A DNA stretch of 64,000 nucleotides, from contig OX621247.1 in NCBI GenBank assembly GCA_951640165.1, positions 34,570,001 to 34,634,000 on the forward strand. Direction: 5' to 3'. Positions 41,047 to 50,509 of the stretch are shown piece by piece (positions within the stretch are counted from its first letter, which is position 1; every line of letters begins with the position of its first letter). The notes beneath the pieces were generated by a model, which saw only the letters and a list, made by a program, of their open reading frames with translations, was not told the origin of the DNA and ran no database searches. This DNA is from Pseudoips prasinana (taxonomy: Eukaryota > Arthropoda > Insecta > Lepidoptera > Nolidae). The position numbers and the translations under genes are program-made.

Positions 41047-41730
41047 TTAGTTATCGCTGGCTAGGTTTCTTAGTCTATACATCTCAGTTAACGCATCATT
41101 GTTGCAAGGTCGTTTGCCGGTTAATTTCGAACAGTCTAGTTCTTCAACCAGGAGACCTTCTAAAGATTTTACTCTACTCAAGGCCACATATGCTTGACCA
41201 GCAGCAAAGAGCTTTGAGCCTAAGTAAACAACGGCGTGGTCGACAGTACTACCCTGCATTTTGTGTACTGTGCAAGCCCAAGATAATACAATCGGCAGCA
41301 TTCTTCGTTCTGCGGTACCGTGACTATATTTTGCTGGAAATTGCACAGACTTGGGCTGAATCAGGTGAACACCATCTTTACCAAGGTCTATACGGACGGA
41401 TGGTAGATCAGTGTCATACATTTGTGCTCTTCGGAAGCAGGGCCATATAATTTCTGTAATATGTCCAATAGCACCATTTACCAGACCTTTAGACACATCT
41501 ACATTGTAACGCAACATCACTTTGGCCCCAACGAATATTTCTAGCTCCTTAGGTAGCCCTCCTGTCTTGTTTATATCGGATGATATAGTATTATTTAGAT
41601 CTAAGTTGTCAGTTTTTCGAGTACAATCTACTAGACTATCCTGTGCTATCATTTTGTTAATAGTTATACCACGAGCTCTGAAATGTTCGAGAACAGTTTT
41701 GTTGTGATTGTATACTTGTTGGTATGTGGG
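41047..41730 (-). pseudogene. Helitron Pif1-like helicase, C-terminal relic
   Basis: About 225 codons on the minus strand, opening with TYQQVYNHNKTVLEHFRARG and ending LRNLASDN. GAKVMLRYNVDVSKGLVNGA, LSWACTVHKMQGSTVDHAV and AAGQAYVALSRVKSLEGL are the last conserved helicase motifs of the Pif1-like protein carried by Helitron transposons, where it unwinds DNA during rolling-circle transposition. The Rep nuclease and the ATP-binding Walker motifs are missing, so the copy is 5'-truncated. Its stop codon lies about 20 bp from an unrelated inverted-repeat element. A host PIF1 gene is less likely, given the repeat context and lack of exon signals. Confidence 0.8.
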
Positions 41731-41892
41731 ATAAAAATTTTGACATTTTTTTTAATTTTGACTTTTTTTTTATTTTGACTTTTTTATGAAAATTATGACT
41801 TTTTTAAAAATATCTGATTGTTTTTTCAATTTTGACTTTTTGTTTGAAAATTTTGACTTTTTGAAAATTATGACTATTTTGAAAATATTGAC
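41731..41892 (+). repeat. Low-complexity TTTTGACTTTTT array
   Basis: About eight imperfect units of TTTTGACTTTTT with AT spacers, placed before the 121-bp tandem units. Confidence 0.7.
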
Positions 41893-42261
41893 GTCACATA
41901 TTTTTTGAGTTACTCTCAACAATCCCTTTCATTTGATACCCATATTGTAGTAGAGCATCAAAAATAACTATTCTGCCATCTTGGATTTTCCGCCATATTG
42001 AATTTAGAATAACGTCACTTATGTTTTCGAGTTAGGTACTGTCAACAATACCTTTCATTTGATACCCATATTGTAGTAGAGCATCAAAAATAACTATTCC
42101 GCCATCTTGGATGTTCCGCCATATTGGATTTAGAATAACGTCACATATTTTTTCGAGTTACTGTCAACAATCCCTTTCATTTGATACCCATATTGTAGAA
42201 GTGCATAAAAAATCACTATTCCACCATCTTGGATGGTCCGCCATGTTGGATTTAGGATGAC
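41893..42261 (+). repeat. Tandem repeat, three units of 121-126 bp
   Basis: Units start at 41893, 42014 and 42140, each with GTCAC, TTTCATTTGATACCCATATT and ATTCCGCCATCTTGGATG-like blocks. A partial fourth starts at 42262. Divergence is low. Confidence 0.88.
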
Positions 42262-42415
42262 GTCACATGATTTATCATGAATTGTCATCCAAACTAACCG
42301 TGTATACAAAATTTCAGCTCAATCGGCTGAAAATATCTGCTTCAAAATTGAGTTGCAAGATTCCACCCGAACATACATACATACATACATTGCAAGTTAA
42401 ATAAAAGCTTTTAAA
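42262..42415 (+). repeat. 3' end of the tandem-repeat element
   Basis: AATTTCAGCTCAATCGGCTG, then (ACAT)4 and AAATAAAAGCTTTT. Looks like the terminal part of a transposable element whose body is the tandem array. Confidence 0.5.
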
Positions 42416-42429
42416 AAAAGTGTGTTGTA

Positions 42430-42564
42430 CAGACGCCATCACATCCAGCTATCCTCATCTGTCAAATCTATTTCATAGGATTTCAACTTTCTCACTTAAG
42501 CATAAGGTTCACTTTCAATTGGGGAAATTTGACAGATTGGGGTAGCTTGATGTGCTGGCGTCTG
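42430..42564. mobile_element. TA-flanked MITE, family M (copy 3)
   Basis: Inverted CAGACGCCATCACATCC / CAGACGCCAGCACATCA, flanked by TA on both sides. Confidence 0.85.
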
Positions 42565-42569
42565 TACTA

Positions 42570-42690
42570 TGAGCGCCATACTGCGATTTCCAACCCAACT
42601 AACAAGCGTGGCGATTATAGCGACTTCCAAATGACGGGGGCCATTAACCAGCAGTAGACGTTTTTCGGCTGATATGATTTTCATTATGAA
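42570..42690 (+). mobile_element. RTE-derived short element, truncated
   Basis: CATACTGCGATTTCCAACCC, AAGCGTGGCGATTATAGC and tail TTTTTCGGCTGATATGATTT. Lacks the outer leader. Confidence 0.65.
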
Positions 42691-42699
42691 TTTTTGCTA

Positions 42700-43235
42700 T
42701 ATGTTTTATGTTATTCAGCAGACCATCTATTGATCGATGGCACCATATTATTGTATTGACATTTCACTGTCGTAACATCAACAATATGTCACTAGAATTG
42801 TATCAACGATTCTTAAGTTTGCTCACCCATAAACATACCCATCTAGTATTCATATTGACTTGATGTATCATATCTATTATAAACTGAACTAACTATTACA
42901 CGGTGAGAGTTAGAGATATTCACCGAACATAAAGATAATAGGGGCTAATTTACGGATGGAATGCTACTGTTTCCATGGGTCCAAGCTACGACGTCTTGTG
43001 GTCCCTAGGTTGTGCTAAACGGTGCCAACATTTAAGTTCGCTCTTAGAGCAGTTCCACTACAGAAGCACCTATACTTTACATTACAAACTGCTTTGTGTT
43101 ATGGGTATTTGTAAGGTCGCCAACAGAGTTCATCGCTGAGGCGAAAGACTTGAGCCGTCACTAACATAACTGCTTAAGTACCATGAGATGAGCCGTATGC
43201 TTGTTTGATATTTGGTCATAAAATATATATATTAA
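42700..43235. other. No gene seen
   Basis: Mixed composition; no supported feature. Confidence 0.4.
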
Positions 43236-43425
43236 ATTATTAATTCAGAATTGTCGGTCTTGCGCTACCATCTTGGATAGCATCCAGCGGCTTCCAGCGA
43301 TCCTTACAAGATCATAGCTTCATCTTTTATGGAGCCTGCTCACGCTGCGTCTTCCGGTTCTTCCGGATTCCGGGCAGGCCTTTGTTCAGCAGTGAACTAT
43401 TTCGGCTGGTATGATGATGATGATA
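43236..43425 (+). repeat. Rearranged RTE 3' fragment
   Basis: The left part (CTTGCGCTACCATCTTGG to CACGCTGCGTCTTCCGG) is RTE 3' coding sequence in antisense. It joins a sense-oriented RTE tail (CAGGCCTTTGTTCAGCAGTG, then GATGATGATGAT). An inversion within one insertion is likely. Confidence 0.65.
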
Positions 43426-43429
43426 TATT

Positions 43430-44120
43430 AATTACATCATGAGTGGGGTATACCTCCAAAGTATTATAAGTAACTGCACTTTTAGTCTTGTAGGTTAGCT
43501 AGTTGTCTCGCTATCTTAACTATGGCCTAGTGTTTCGTAATTGTTTCCTGCACACAGGATATACAGTTTATAAGTTAGTTTACGACGTCATGGAATTTTC
43601 TGAAATGAATGTTTTTTACGTTTTAAAGTTTCAGTCCCAGCGATTCAGATATTTATTTATTTAAGGGAGAAATTCTCTTAAAAAAATATACTTAAAGTAT
43701 TTATAGGTTTTATTTTGTTTGGCACTGATGAAACCCTGGCCCTGACCTGACGGATCAAAATCCTTCTCTACACAATATCTGTAAAATTCTCTTTGTATAT
43801 TTATAACGAGATGAAGCTGCTACAAAACTTTTTCTTTGAACGAGAGTAAGTAGGTAATGTGTTTGAGAAATAGATTTATGTATGAAAAAGAAATGCTTTA
43901 CAGGATCGTTCATCAATCAGAAATTCATATTGTTTCTTTTAGTCAAGTAGTAGTGATTTCAATTGGACATAATGTGGTACTGGACTCCAAACCTGAATGT
44001 CTAACCTAGGTTCGAAGTCCAGTCCAAGAAAACAGCGACATTCTGGTCACAGCCTAGAGTTAATAATTTGGAGGTGTCGTACCCCCGCAAGGTTTATTTT
44101 ATTTAGTTTTAGGTTTATTC
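43430..44120. other. No gene seen
   Basis: AT-rich; no supported feature. Confidence 0.4.
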
Positions 44121-44124
44121 AATA

Positions 44125-44296
44125 CTAGCTGTGCCCTGCGGTTTTACTCGCCTTCAATTTTATAAATTATAACCTATGTGTTAAGCCAGGGTGTCAGCTA
44201 GCTCCATATCAAATTTTATTAGAATCACTCCGGCCGTTTAGATGTGAAGAAGTAACAAACACTCACAAACTTTCTCCCTTTATGATATTAGTCTGA
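44125..44296 (-). mobile_element. Non-autonomous Helitron, family B (copy 4)
   Basis: Minus strand from TCAGACTAATATCATAAAGG to CACAGCTAG before T. Compact, 172 bp. Confidence 0.65.
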
Positions 44297-44374
44297 TAAG
44301 AATTGTATAAATGTTTTTTAATGTCCCGTGCAAGATTCCGTTAAAGCCACTCTGGCCATAATTCTGTCGGGACA

Positions 44375-44613
44375 CTTTCGAAATTATGTGTATCGATGTG
44401 GCGCACTTTCGCACTAACGTGAGTCGCGTTTCAGTACTTTAGGGCTACAGTTCATCGCTATTTTGAACTTCGAAATACAGTATTACAGTGCTTTTAAGAC
44501 TGTAATACTGTATTTCGAAGTTCAAAATAGCGATGAACTGTAGCCCTAAAGTACTGAAACGCGACTCACGTTAGTGCGAAAGTGCGCCACATCGATTCAC
44601 ACATTGTCGAATG
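44375..44613. repeat. 240-bp near-perfect palindrome
   Basis: Arms of about 110 bp mirror around 44494 (left CGATGTGGCGCAC at 44394, right GTGCGCCACATCG at 44582). Includes GGGCTACAGTTCATCGC and CGAAATACAGTATTACAG. A partial direct copy lies at 45880-46045. Confidence 0.85.
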
Positions 44614-44771
44614 TATTCCAGCGCGATGCACGTTAGTGCGAAAGTCCAGTAAATGCGAAGGCATGCCATTATGGAGATATCCATGGTTAATGTTTTTCTA
44701 GCGCTCGGTGGCCGCTGCCGCGGCACGCTCGCTACGCTCGATCGCCTTCGCGCGCCAAATGGTCACCGTTC

Positions 44772-44783
44772 TAACCTAACCTT
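44772..44783 (-). repeat. Telomere-type repeat, left
   Basis: Two CCTAA-type units (TTCTAACCTAACC), next to an A-rich tail read on the minus strand. TTAGG is the usual insect telomere repeat. Confidence 0.65.
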
Positions 44784-45852
44784 TTTCTTTTTTGTTTGCG
44801 CTGGGAAAAAATGCGTTACGCATACCCGCCCATTGGGGGATGGGCGGGTTATGTGGGACTCTCCGGCTACTCCGGCATACCCACTAAAATAACCCAGCGG
44901 CACTCCCGCATCGTCTATTTGGAGGAGGACTGGGATACCGGCACAGCCTTTACGTCCAGTCCCCCACCGACGACCGCCCGCCTTTACAGCGGGGCCCGCA
45001 CGCCCCTCCCTAAGTGGAGGGGCCCAGGAACGACCGTGAGTGCTCGGCCGTTCCCGCGCGACGAGGGTGGTGATTAGTGCAATGCGAGCGAAGGCGCCCC
45101 CGCGCCTGTCGCCCGCTAATCACCACCAGAAGGAGGGAGGCGACGATCGTACAACCGCCGTCTCCCACCCCTTCTTCGCCTGCGGAGCGGCGGCGCGAGA
45201 GGATCATCCTCCCGCGCGCGCTCCGCCGCCTCCTTTTGCGACATGACATTCTCGCAAAAGGAGGCAACCGCCGCCCAAGCCTCCTCACTCCCCAGCATGG
45301 AGTTGACCACACTGGGAAGTGAGAGGTCCTGCCCGACCACATCAGTCAGGGCACGGCGCAGCTCAGCCCAGGCTGGGCACACCTCGAGGGTGTGCTGCGC
45401 CGTGTCGTCCGCGGCTCCACAATCGTGGCACGCCGGGGTTTCCTCCCTCTGAATCCGATGCAGGTGCGTTCCGAAGCAGCCATGCCCGGACAACACCTGC
45501 ACCAGACGGAACGAGAGGAAACAGTGGGGCCGCTCGAGCCAGTCCCGTAGGACTGGACCGAGGGCGTCCAGCGTGCGGCGTCCAAAGGTGGCGGAGGCGA
45601 GGTCCCGTGCCCAGTGCAGGACGATGGCGTCCCTCGCCTCCAGCCGCACGGCATCCCGCTCTTGCGCGGCGGGGCGCTCACCCAGCGCCCTACGCCGCGC
45701 CGCCCATTCGTACACTCTGGCGAGCACCCATGCCTCCAATTCCCATGGAGGGGTGCCGGCCAGAGCGCACGCCGCCGCAAAGTCCCTCCCCCGGGCAACA
45801 AGGAGAGTGTCATCCGCGTAGCAGATGACATTCGTGCCCTGGAGGAGGGGTT
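44784..45852 (-). mobile_element. Truncated R1-clade (TRAS/SART-like) retrotransposon in telomere repeat
   Basis: A GC-rich island in AT-rich surroundings. On the minus strand: TTAGG units, RT fragment, C-terminal domain, 3' UTR, then AAAAAAGAAAAA and again TTAGG units. TRAS and SART elements of moths insert specifically in telomeric TTAGG arrays, and the junctions here fit that. It is 5'-truncated and internally deleted. Confidence 0.7.
45116..45852 (-). pseudogene. R1-clade RT fragment with zinc-knuckle end, internally deleted
   Basis: One open frame from the telomere-repeat junction to 45116. It opens with the RT catalytic segment NVICYADDTLLVARGRDF. Near 45760 it jumps straight to the post-RT region (WELEAWVLARVYEWAARR), skipping the rest of the RT and thumb. 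FLSFRLVQVLSGHGCFG and the CHDCGAADDTAQHTLEVC motif (C-x2-C-x8-H-x4-C) are typical of the C-terminus of R1, TRAS and SART polymerases. The protein cannot polymerise. Base composition (GC-rich) differs sharply from neighbours, as seen for this clade in moths. Confidence 0.8.
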
Positions 45853-45876
45853 CTAACCTAACCTAACCTAACCCAA
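45850..45876 (-). repeat. Telomere-type repeat, right
   Basis: Four CCTAA units (CTAACCTAACCTAACCTAAC) directly before the next palindromic block. Confidence 0.8.
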
Positions 45877-45879
45877 ACG

Positions 45880-46050
45880 ATTTCGCACTAACGTGCATCG
45901 CGGTGGAAAACATTCGAAATTATGTGTATCGATGTGGCGCACTAACGTGAGTCGCGTTTCAGTACTTTAGGGCTACAGTTCATTGCTATTTTGAACTTCG
46001 AAATACAGTATTACAGTGCACTTTTGACTGTAATACTGTATTTTACTGTG
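45880..46050. repeat. Partial second copy of the palindromic block
   Basis: Matches the left palindrome arm (ATTATGTGTATCGATGTGG, GGGCTACAGTTCATTGC) and its centre. Its right arm is cut after about 20 bp. It also matches the sequence right of the first palindrome in inverted order (GCACTAACGTGCATCGCG). Confidence 0.75.
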
Positions 46051-46056
46051 GTAGCA

Positions 46057-46377
46057 TCTATAGATATAATAAAATCGTAGAAAAGTCAAAACTGTATATT
46101 GAATATTCTTTAAAAAGGATACTTGGGGCGTGATCTACAATGGATATCAAAGCCAAAAATATAGTTTTTAGAATTATTGTCTGTGTGTCTGTTTGTCTGT
46201 ATGTATGGCCGGGCTAAACTCAAAAAGTACTGTATCGATTTACTTCGCATTTTGCATAAATATTACTACGAGGTCGGGTCAACAAATAGGCTACATATTA
46301 TCACGCTATCTCCTACGGGGGAGGAGCTGTGATAATTTATAAAGTTTAACGTGGGTAAAACCGCGGGGCACAGCTAG
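46057..46377 (+). mobile_element. Non-autonomous Helitron, family A (copy 3)
   Basis: TCTATAGATATAATAAAATC after A; hairpin and GGGGCACAGCTAG before T. 321 bp. Confidence 0.75.
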
Positions 46378-46394
46378 TATACTATAACTTAAAC

Positions 46395-46645
46395 ATAGCT
46401 GACTGGTTTCCAGCCCAGACATAATAACAGGACCACCCCATACCTTCCCATGGGTGTCGTAAAAGGTGATTAAGGGATAAACCGGGTAGTCGGGGAGCAG
46501 CGCCATCTGTGTACCAGTTGCTACCTAACTGAATTCGTCAACTCGCATGCCAAGCGCGGTGACTACGGCAAACAGCTCCAATTGCAAAACCTTTGGAGGA
46601 AGTCTATGTCTAGCAGTGGACTTAGGCCGTCGATGATGGTGAAAC
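46395..46645 (+). mobile_element. RTE-derived short element
   Basis: CCTTCCCATGGGTGTCGTAA, CGGGGAGCAGCGCCATCTG, ATGCCAAGCGCGGTGACTAC and AGTCTATGTCTAGCAGTGGA follow the order of the RTE head and tail, with an extended leader. Confidence 0.6.
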
Positions 46646-46715
46646 GAAAATATTCTATAATAGTCTAAAAATACGTCGAATAAATGCAGTTAAAATATTA
46701 TAAATAATATTTTTA

Positions 46716-47255
46716 GGCTGATTTCATAGTCGCGCCGGCGAGCGGCGCCGTCCAAACTCGCGCGCTTTCAATAACACTAGATAGTAGTTGCGTTTCATAG
46801 TCGCGCCGTTCAAACGCGCCGCGTGTGAGACGCGCGCCGTCGGCCAGCGCTGGCAAAGCGCGCGCGGCCTGAGCTCCTCTACTGGCAGCTAGCGTTTCAG
46901 AGTGACGCGGGTCGCACGCGCACGCACTTAAATAAAACGTGGTGCTTTTATCCTCCTTGCACTTAAAATGAGTAACGATTTTATGTTCCTCGATATATGT
47001 TTGTGGGATGTCTCAGATCAATTATATAAGGACAGGGATGCTTAAAATAAAGCCTGGGAGGAAATTGGGCTGGAATTACTTGAAGAAAATTATGTTGCTT
47101 TGCACTCTTATCCATAAAAAATAAATAGCCAATCCTCTTAGTCGGTTTGTCTCTATGATGAGGATTATACACAACTGTACACTGCAAAGAAACGCGCGAT
47201 ACTAAAACTCGTTTCAGATGGTCCGCGCGTCAAGCGCGCGCTGTTGAAATCAGCC
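46716..47255 (+). mobile_element. PIF/Harbinger element carrying a MADF relic
   Basis: Ends GGCTGATTTCA at both sides, flanked by TTA (46713-46715 and 47256-47258). The left 210 bp are GC-rich with repeated TTTCAKAGTSRCGC-type motifs shared, in inverted order, with 47325-47571. The right half holds an AT-richer coding relic. Confidence 0.82.
46968..47180 (+). pseudogene. MADF-domain protein relic
   Basis: From ATG at 46968: MSNDFMFLDI, then LWDVSDQLYKDRDA, a TAA, and NKAWEEIGLELLEENYVAL. This follows the MADF pattern (LWD...YKDR...AWEEI). PIF/Harbinger elements often encode a small MADF or Myb-type DNA-binding partner that brings the transposase to the ends. An internal deletion near residue 10 and the TAA (46968 + 27 codons) show it is dead. 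Confidence 0.6.
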
Positions 47256-47324
47256 TTAGACTGCCTCGTTGATGCGTGTTTGTTCTTGGTTTGAAATCCG
47301 AACTTTCCAGTACAGTCAGTGTAA

Positions 47325-47571
47325 GGCTGATTTCAGAATGACGCGCGCGGCACGCGCCGGCGGCCAGCGCGTCTCAACAGCGGCGCGTGCGAGACGCGTC
47401 ACTCTGAAACGCTAGCTGCCAGTCGAAGAGCTCGGTCAGCGCTGGCCGACGGCGCGCGTGTCACCGGCGGCGCGTTTGAACTGCGTGACTATGAAACGCA
47501 ACTACTATCTAGTGTAATTGTAAGCGCGCGTTAGGACGGCGCCGCTCGCGCGCGCGACTCTGAAATCAGCC
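47325..47571. mobile_element. PIF/Harbinger MITE, inverted relative of 46716
   Basis: 247 bp, ends GGCTGATTTCAGA, flanked by TAA (47322-47324 and 47572-47574). Body (CACTCTGAAACGCTAGCTGC, GGTCAGCGCTGGCCGACGG) is the reverse of the GC-rich half of the first element. Confidence 0.82.
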
Positions 47572-47574
47572 TAA

Positions 47575-47828
47575 GAATTTTTCCAGCAAGATATTAGCAG
47601 CTGTCTTGAAGTTGGCAGACAGCCGTTCATCAGATAATACGTCAAATTGTCAGTTTGAACTGTTCCCGGTTGTGCCGATTAGTCGTCCCTTCGGATAATA
47701 CTCACTAACAAACGGGTCGACTTCGTAGTTGGCTTGTCCTTTGTGATTGAGCGCCGTAATCAAAATTGGGCTAGAAGCACCGTTATGTTTTAAAATATTT
47801 GCATTTAAATTACTTCGGCCCAGTGGTT
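47575..47828. other. No gene seen
   Basis: Short spacer; a frame at 47650-47844 has no recognised motif. Confidence 0.4.
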
Positions 47829-47831
47829 GTA

Positions 47832-47965
47832 CAGACGCCAGCACATCAAGCTACCACAATCTGTCAAATTTCCCCAATTAAAAGTGAACCTTATGCTCAT
47901 GTGATAAAGTAGAAAAACTATAAAAAAAAATACAGAATGGGGTAGGCTGGAGGCGTTGGCGTCTG
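47832..47965. mobile_element. TA-flanked MITE, family M (copy 4)
   Basis: Left CAGACGCCAGCACATCAAGC, right end CAGACGCCAACGCCTCC on the opposite strand; TA flanks. Confidence 0.8.
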
Positions 47966-47979
47966 TACTATTACTATTT

Positions 47980-48195
47980 AACTGACTGCCTCGTTGGTGT
48001 AGCGGTGGTATGTTCAAGCGCAGATAAGGAGGTCCTAGGTTCATATTCCGCGTCGGTCCAAAAATTGATTGTTATATTTTTCTGTAATGAAAATTTCTCA
48101 GTATCTGTCTGAAGTCTGGGAGTTGGCGGTATTATTCCCATGTGCCTTGGAGAAAGCGAAATGTTGATAATCATGTACCTGGCCTCTTTCCGCTC
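47980..48195 (+). repeat. tRNA-derived SINE, second family
   Basis: Box A-like TTGGTGTAGCGGTGG, box B-like AGGTTCATATTCCG, body ending TTCCGCTCGTGTCGCTAGCC. Best plus-strand copy of this family; a head fragment of it may lie at 47259-47310. Confidence 0.72.
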
Positions 48196-48440
48196 GTGTC
48201 GCTAGCCGTCCCATTTTATATTTGTTTTACTTCTTTTATACAATGCGTCAGCTGATCCTACAAATACAACAAATCCTACATATACAAACGTATTTTTTTT
48301 GTTTTTGTTCGTTATTATAGATAATGGTATGGAACACTTCGTGCGCGAGTCCGACTCGCACTTGGCTGGTTTATATTTTGTTGTAATACCTCCCAAATGC
48401 CACTGTGTAGCATACTATAATTCAAACATTTTATGAAGAC
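48196..48440 (+). repeat. Unclassified repeat tail
   Basis: TTCGTGCGCGAGTCCGACTC followed by GCACTTGGCTGGTTT looks like the conserved end of a dispersed insect element. TTTTATACAATGCGTCAGCT occurs here and again at 48482. Confidence 0.4.
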
Positions 48441-48701
48441 TAGTTTCTCTTATAGTTTCTTGATTGCGTTGTATAAATAGACTTTTATACAATGCGTCAG
48501 CTGATCCTTATTCTTATATTTAATTCTTTTTTGTGAACTTTGCATGATAACGTCCCACACGTTGATAAGTTAAGTAAGCAAATGAAGCCCCTTAAGTGAC
48601 GTCTACTATTTATATTACACCTTGTATATTATACAACGTCTACTATTTATATTACACCTTGTATATTATACAAAGCAATCAAAAAGCTATAAGAGAAACT
48701 A
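48441..48701. mobile_element. MITE with TAGTTTCTCTTATAG inverted ends
   Basis: Left TAGTTTCTCTTATAGTTTCT and right AAGCTATAAGAGAAACTA are complementary over about 36 bp. A 38-bp internal unit (ACGTCTACTATTTATATTAC...) is repeated in tandem at about 48599-48675. TA could be the target duplication. Confidence 0.7.
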
Positions 48702-49295
48702 CGTAAAGTTTTAGAAGTACGGAAAGAAAAACAGGAACCCAAACACTCAAGGTCTTTGGCAGAGGAAGGCCCCTAATATACTTTTCATAATGTCATTATT
48801 CTTTAGCTTATGAATATCTAAGATGATATATTGGAGACTGTTCCTACTTGATATACGTGACTGGAAAGATGAATTTACGAGAAAATAGCTTTCAGCCGTG
48901 AGAATTGAATGAATTTACAAAGTTAAATGGTGTCAGTTGTTTTGATCTTTTAACTATTAGTAAACATTCTACCAGATCCCGTTTACCTAAATATTATGTT
49001 GATATTACAAACAAACAACCAAATATTTATTGGAACCAAAAACAGATAATATACAATATTGTGTGTACGTTAGCAGCTACATTGGTTAGCAGTTACTGTG
49101 TCGTAGCTGTTAGCGCCCACCTCCGAGGTAGACAACAATGTTCCATAGTTAGGGTAATAATTAATTAAACATTTATAAAAAAGTAAAAGTAAAATCTTAT
49201 GAACTATCAGATCACTTTGAGTGTGTGTATGTGCATGTGTGAGTGTGTGTGTGTTTAATTATATTCTATAAATGTTTGGATAATATTTATAATTA
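48702..49295. other. No gene seen
   Basis: An 87-codon frame (48905-49168, +) carries no recognised domain. A TG-rich microsatellite sits at 49220-49255. Confidence 0.4.
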
Positions 49296-49299
49296 TCAT

Positions 49300-49455
49300 G
49301 ATATCCGCTGAAAGACGTCCACTGCTGGATGAAAACCTCTTCCTAAGATCTCCACAATTGCCCATCCTGCGTTTTCCACATCCAGCAGGTTTCAGCGACC
49401 CATCCAAGATCATCGCTACATCTTGTAGGGTGGCTACCCACGCTGCGTCTCAGTC
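49300..49455 (-). repeat. RTE 3' fragment, inverted
   Basis: ATGATATCCGCTGAAAGACG, CCTCTTCCTAAGATCTCCAC and CACGCTGCGTCT match the RTE 3' end (7140-7295) on the minus strand. Confidence 0.72.
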
Positions 49456-50009
49456 AGTCTGATAGCTAATGATGCAAATCAGAACCATCAAAATACTTGA
49501 AAGTTTACAGCAGTCAACGGCTAATGGTGCGCATTTGCATCATTGCATTACAAGTCATTTTAAACCCTGTTAAAATTGCTTTGAGTAGGTTACAGTCAGA
49601 CAATTTTATGTCGAACAAAAAACAGGTATTATTTAGGCCCTCGGTAGACGATACAACTGCAAAGGGTTAAGTACTCATTATTATAATTATCCATTCTCTC
49701 TACCTACCGCTCTGAGAAACAGGCCTGAGTCTTTGTTTGTATGTATGTATTACAATTAATTTAGCTGGCCAGAGATGCCAACTAACTGTGCAAGTTTGTT
49801 ATTAGCATATATTTATCTAATTTGTATGTAGCTGTAGGGTACCCAAATGAAATACAATAAAAACTGAAGAAGGGTAATAAATCTTTAATCTTCAACACTA
49901 TTATATTATAAATTCAGGAAGAATTTTGCGTACAGCAGCTAACCTTAATATAAACTAACCAACTATAAGGGGCCGTTTATAGGGCACCACGACTCTTCAT
50001 CAAACACGA
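49456..50009. other. No gene seen
   Basis: AT-rich; no supported feature. Confidence 0.4.
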
Positions 50010-50245
50010 GTGCACTATACTACTCTCATAATCTGATGGGATGGTGACCTGACATAACTGGGAAGAGGTTAGACCCACGATCTAAATATTTCATATCCTG
50101 GCTGCTGATGCCTGATGAGTGTGAAAGACTTCGGAAAGAAAGAAAAATGGTAATTACTACGTGTAGAAATTTTGACCCAGGACCTCATTATTAGCAATTG
50201 AATACTGCCACAATATTAAAGAGGCAGTCACCCAAATAGGAGAAT
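50010..50245 (-). repeat. tRNA-derived SINE, second family
   Basis: The minus strand has AATGAGGTCCTGGGTCAAAA and the body CCAGTTATGTCAGGTCACC. Degraded copy of the SINE at 47980. Confidence 0.6.
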
Positions 50246-50509
50246 GACTAATTAATCATTCAACAAAGTTCTTCAAATTATATTGGGCTTTAGTTTTAAT
50301 AGTCATTTTGCTATTCTCTTTTCCGTTTGACGATCAAGTTTACTATAAGTTATAGAATTCTTCTTTAACCAACATAAATCTAATTGACGACTGGCAGAAT
50401 TTCAAGAACTTAAACGTTACTCAAATACTTATTATTAAATTATGACTGGTAAAATGGTAAGTTTTTGAGATAATGTCATTGCCAGAGCGGTTGGCCCACT
50501 TTTGGATAT

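Noticed and set aside
41047..41730. Host PIF1 helicase gene
   Set aside because: Only the last helicase motifs are present, no splice signals, and the surroundings are transposon debris.
41893..42261. CRISPR-like array
   Set aside because: Units are 121-126 bp, continuous and without unique spacers, in a eukaryotic context.
45010..45856. Several overlapping GC-rich frames on both strands
   Set aside because: They are shadows of the R1-like frame; only the minus-strand 45116-45852 frame has family motifs.
48905..49168. 87-codon frame with a hydrophobic end
   Set aside because: No recognised family, no splice signals, and typical chance length for this composition.
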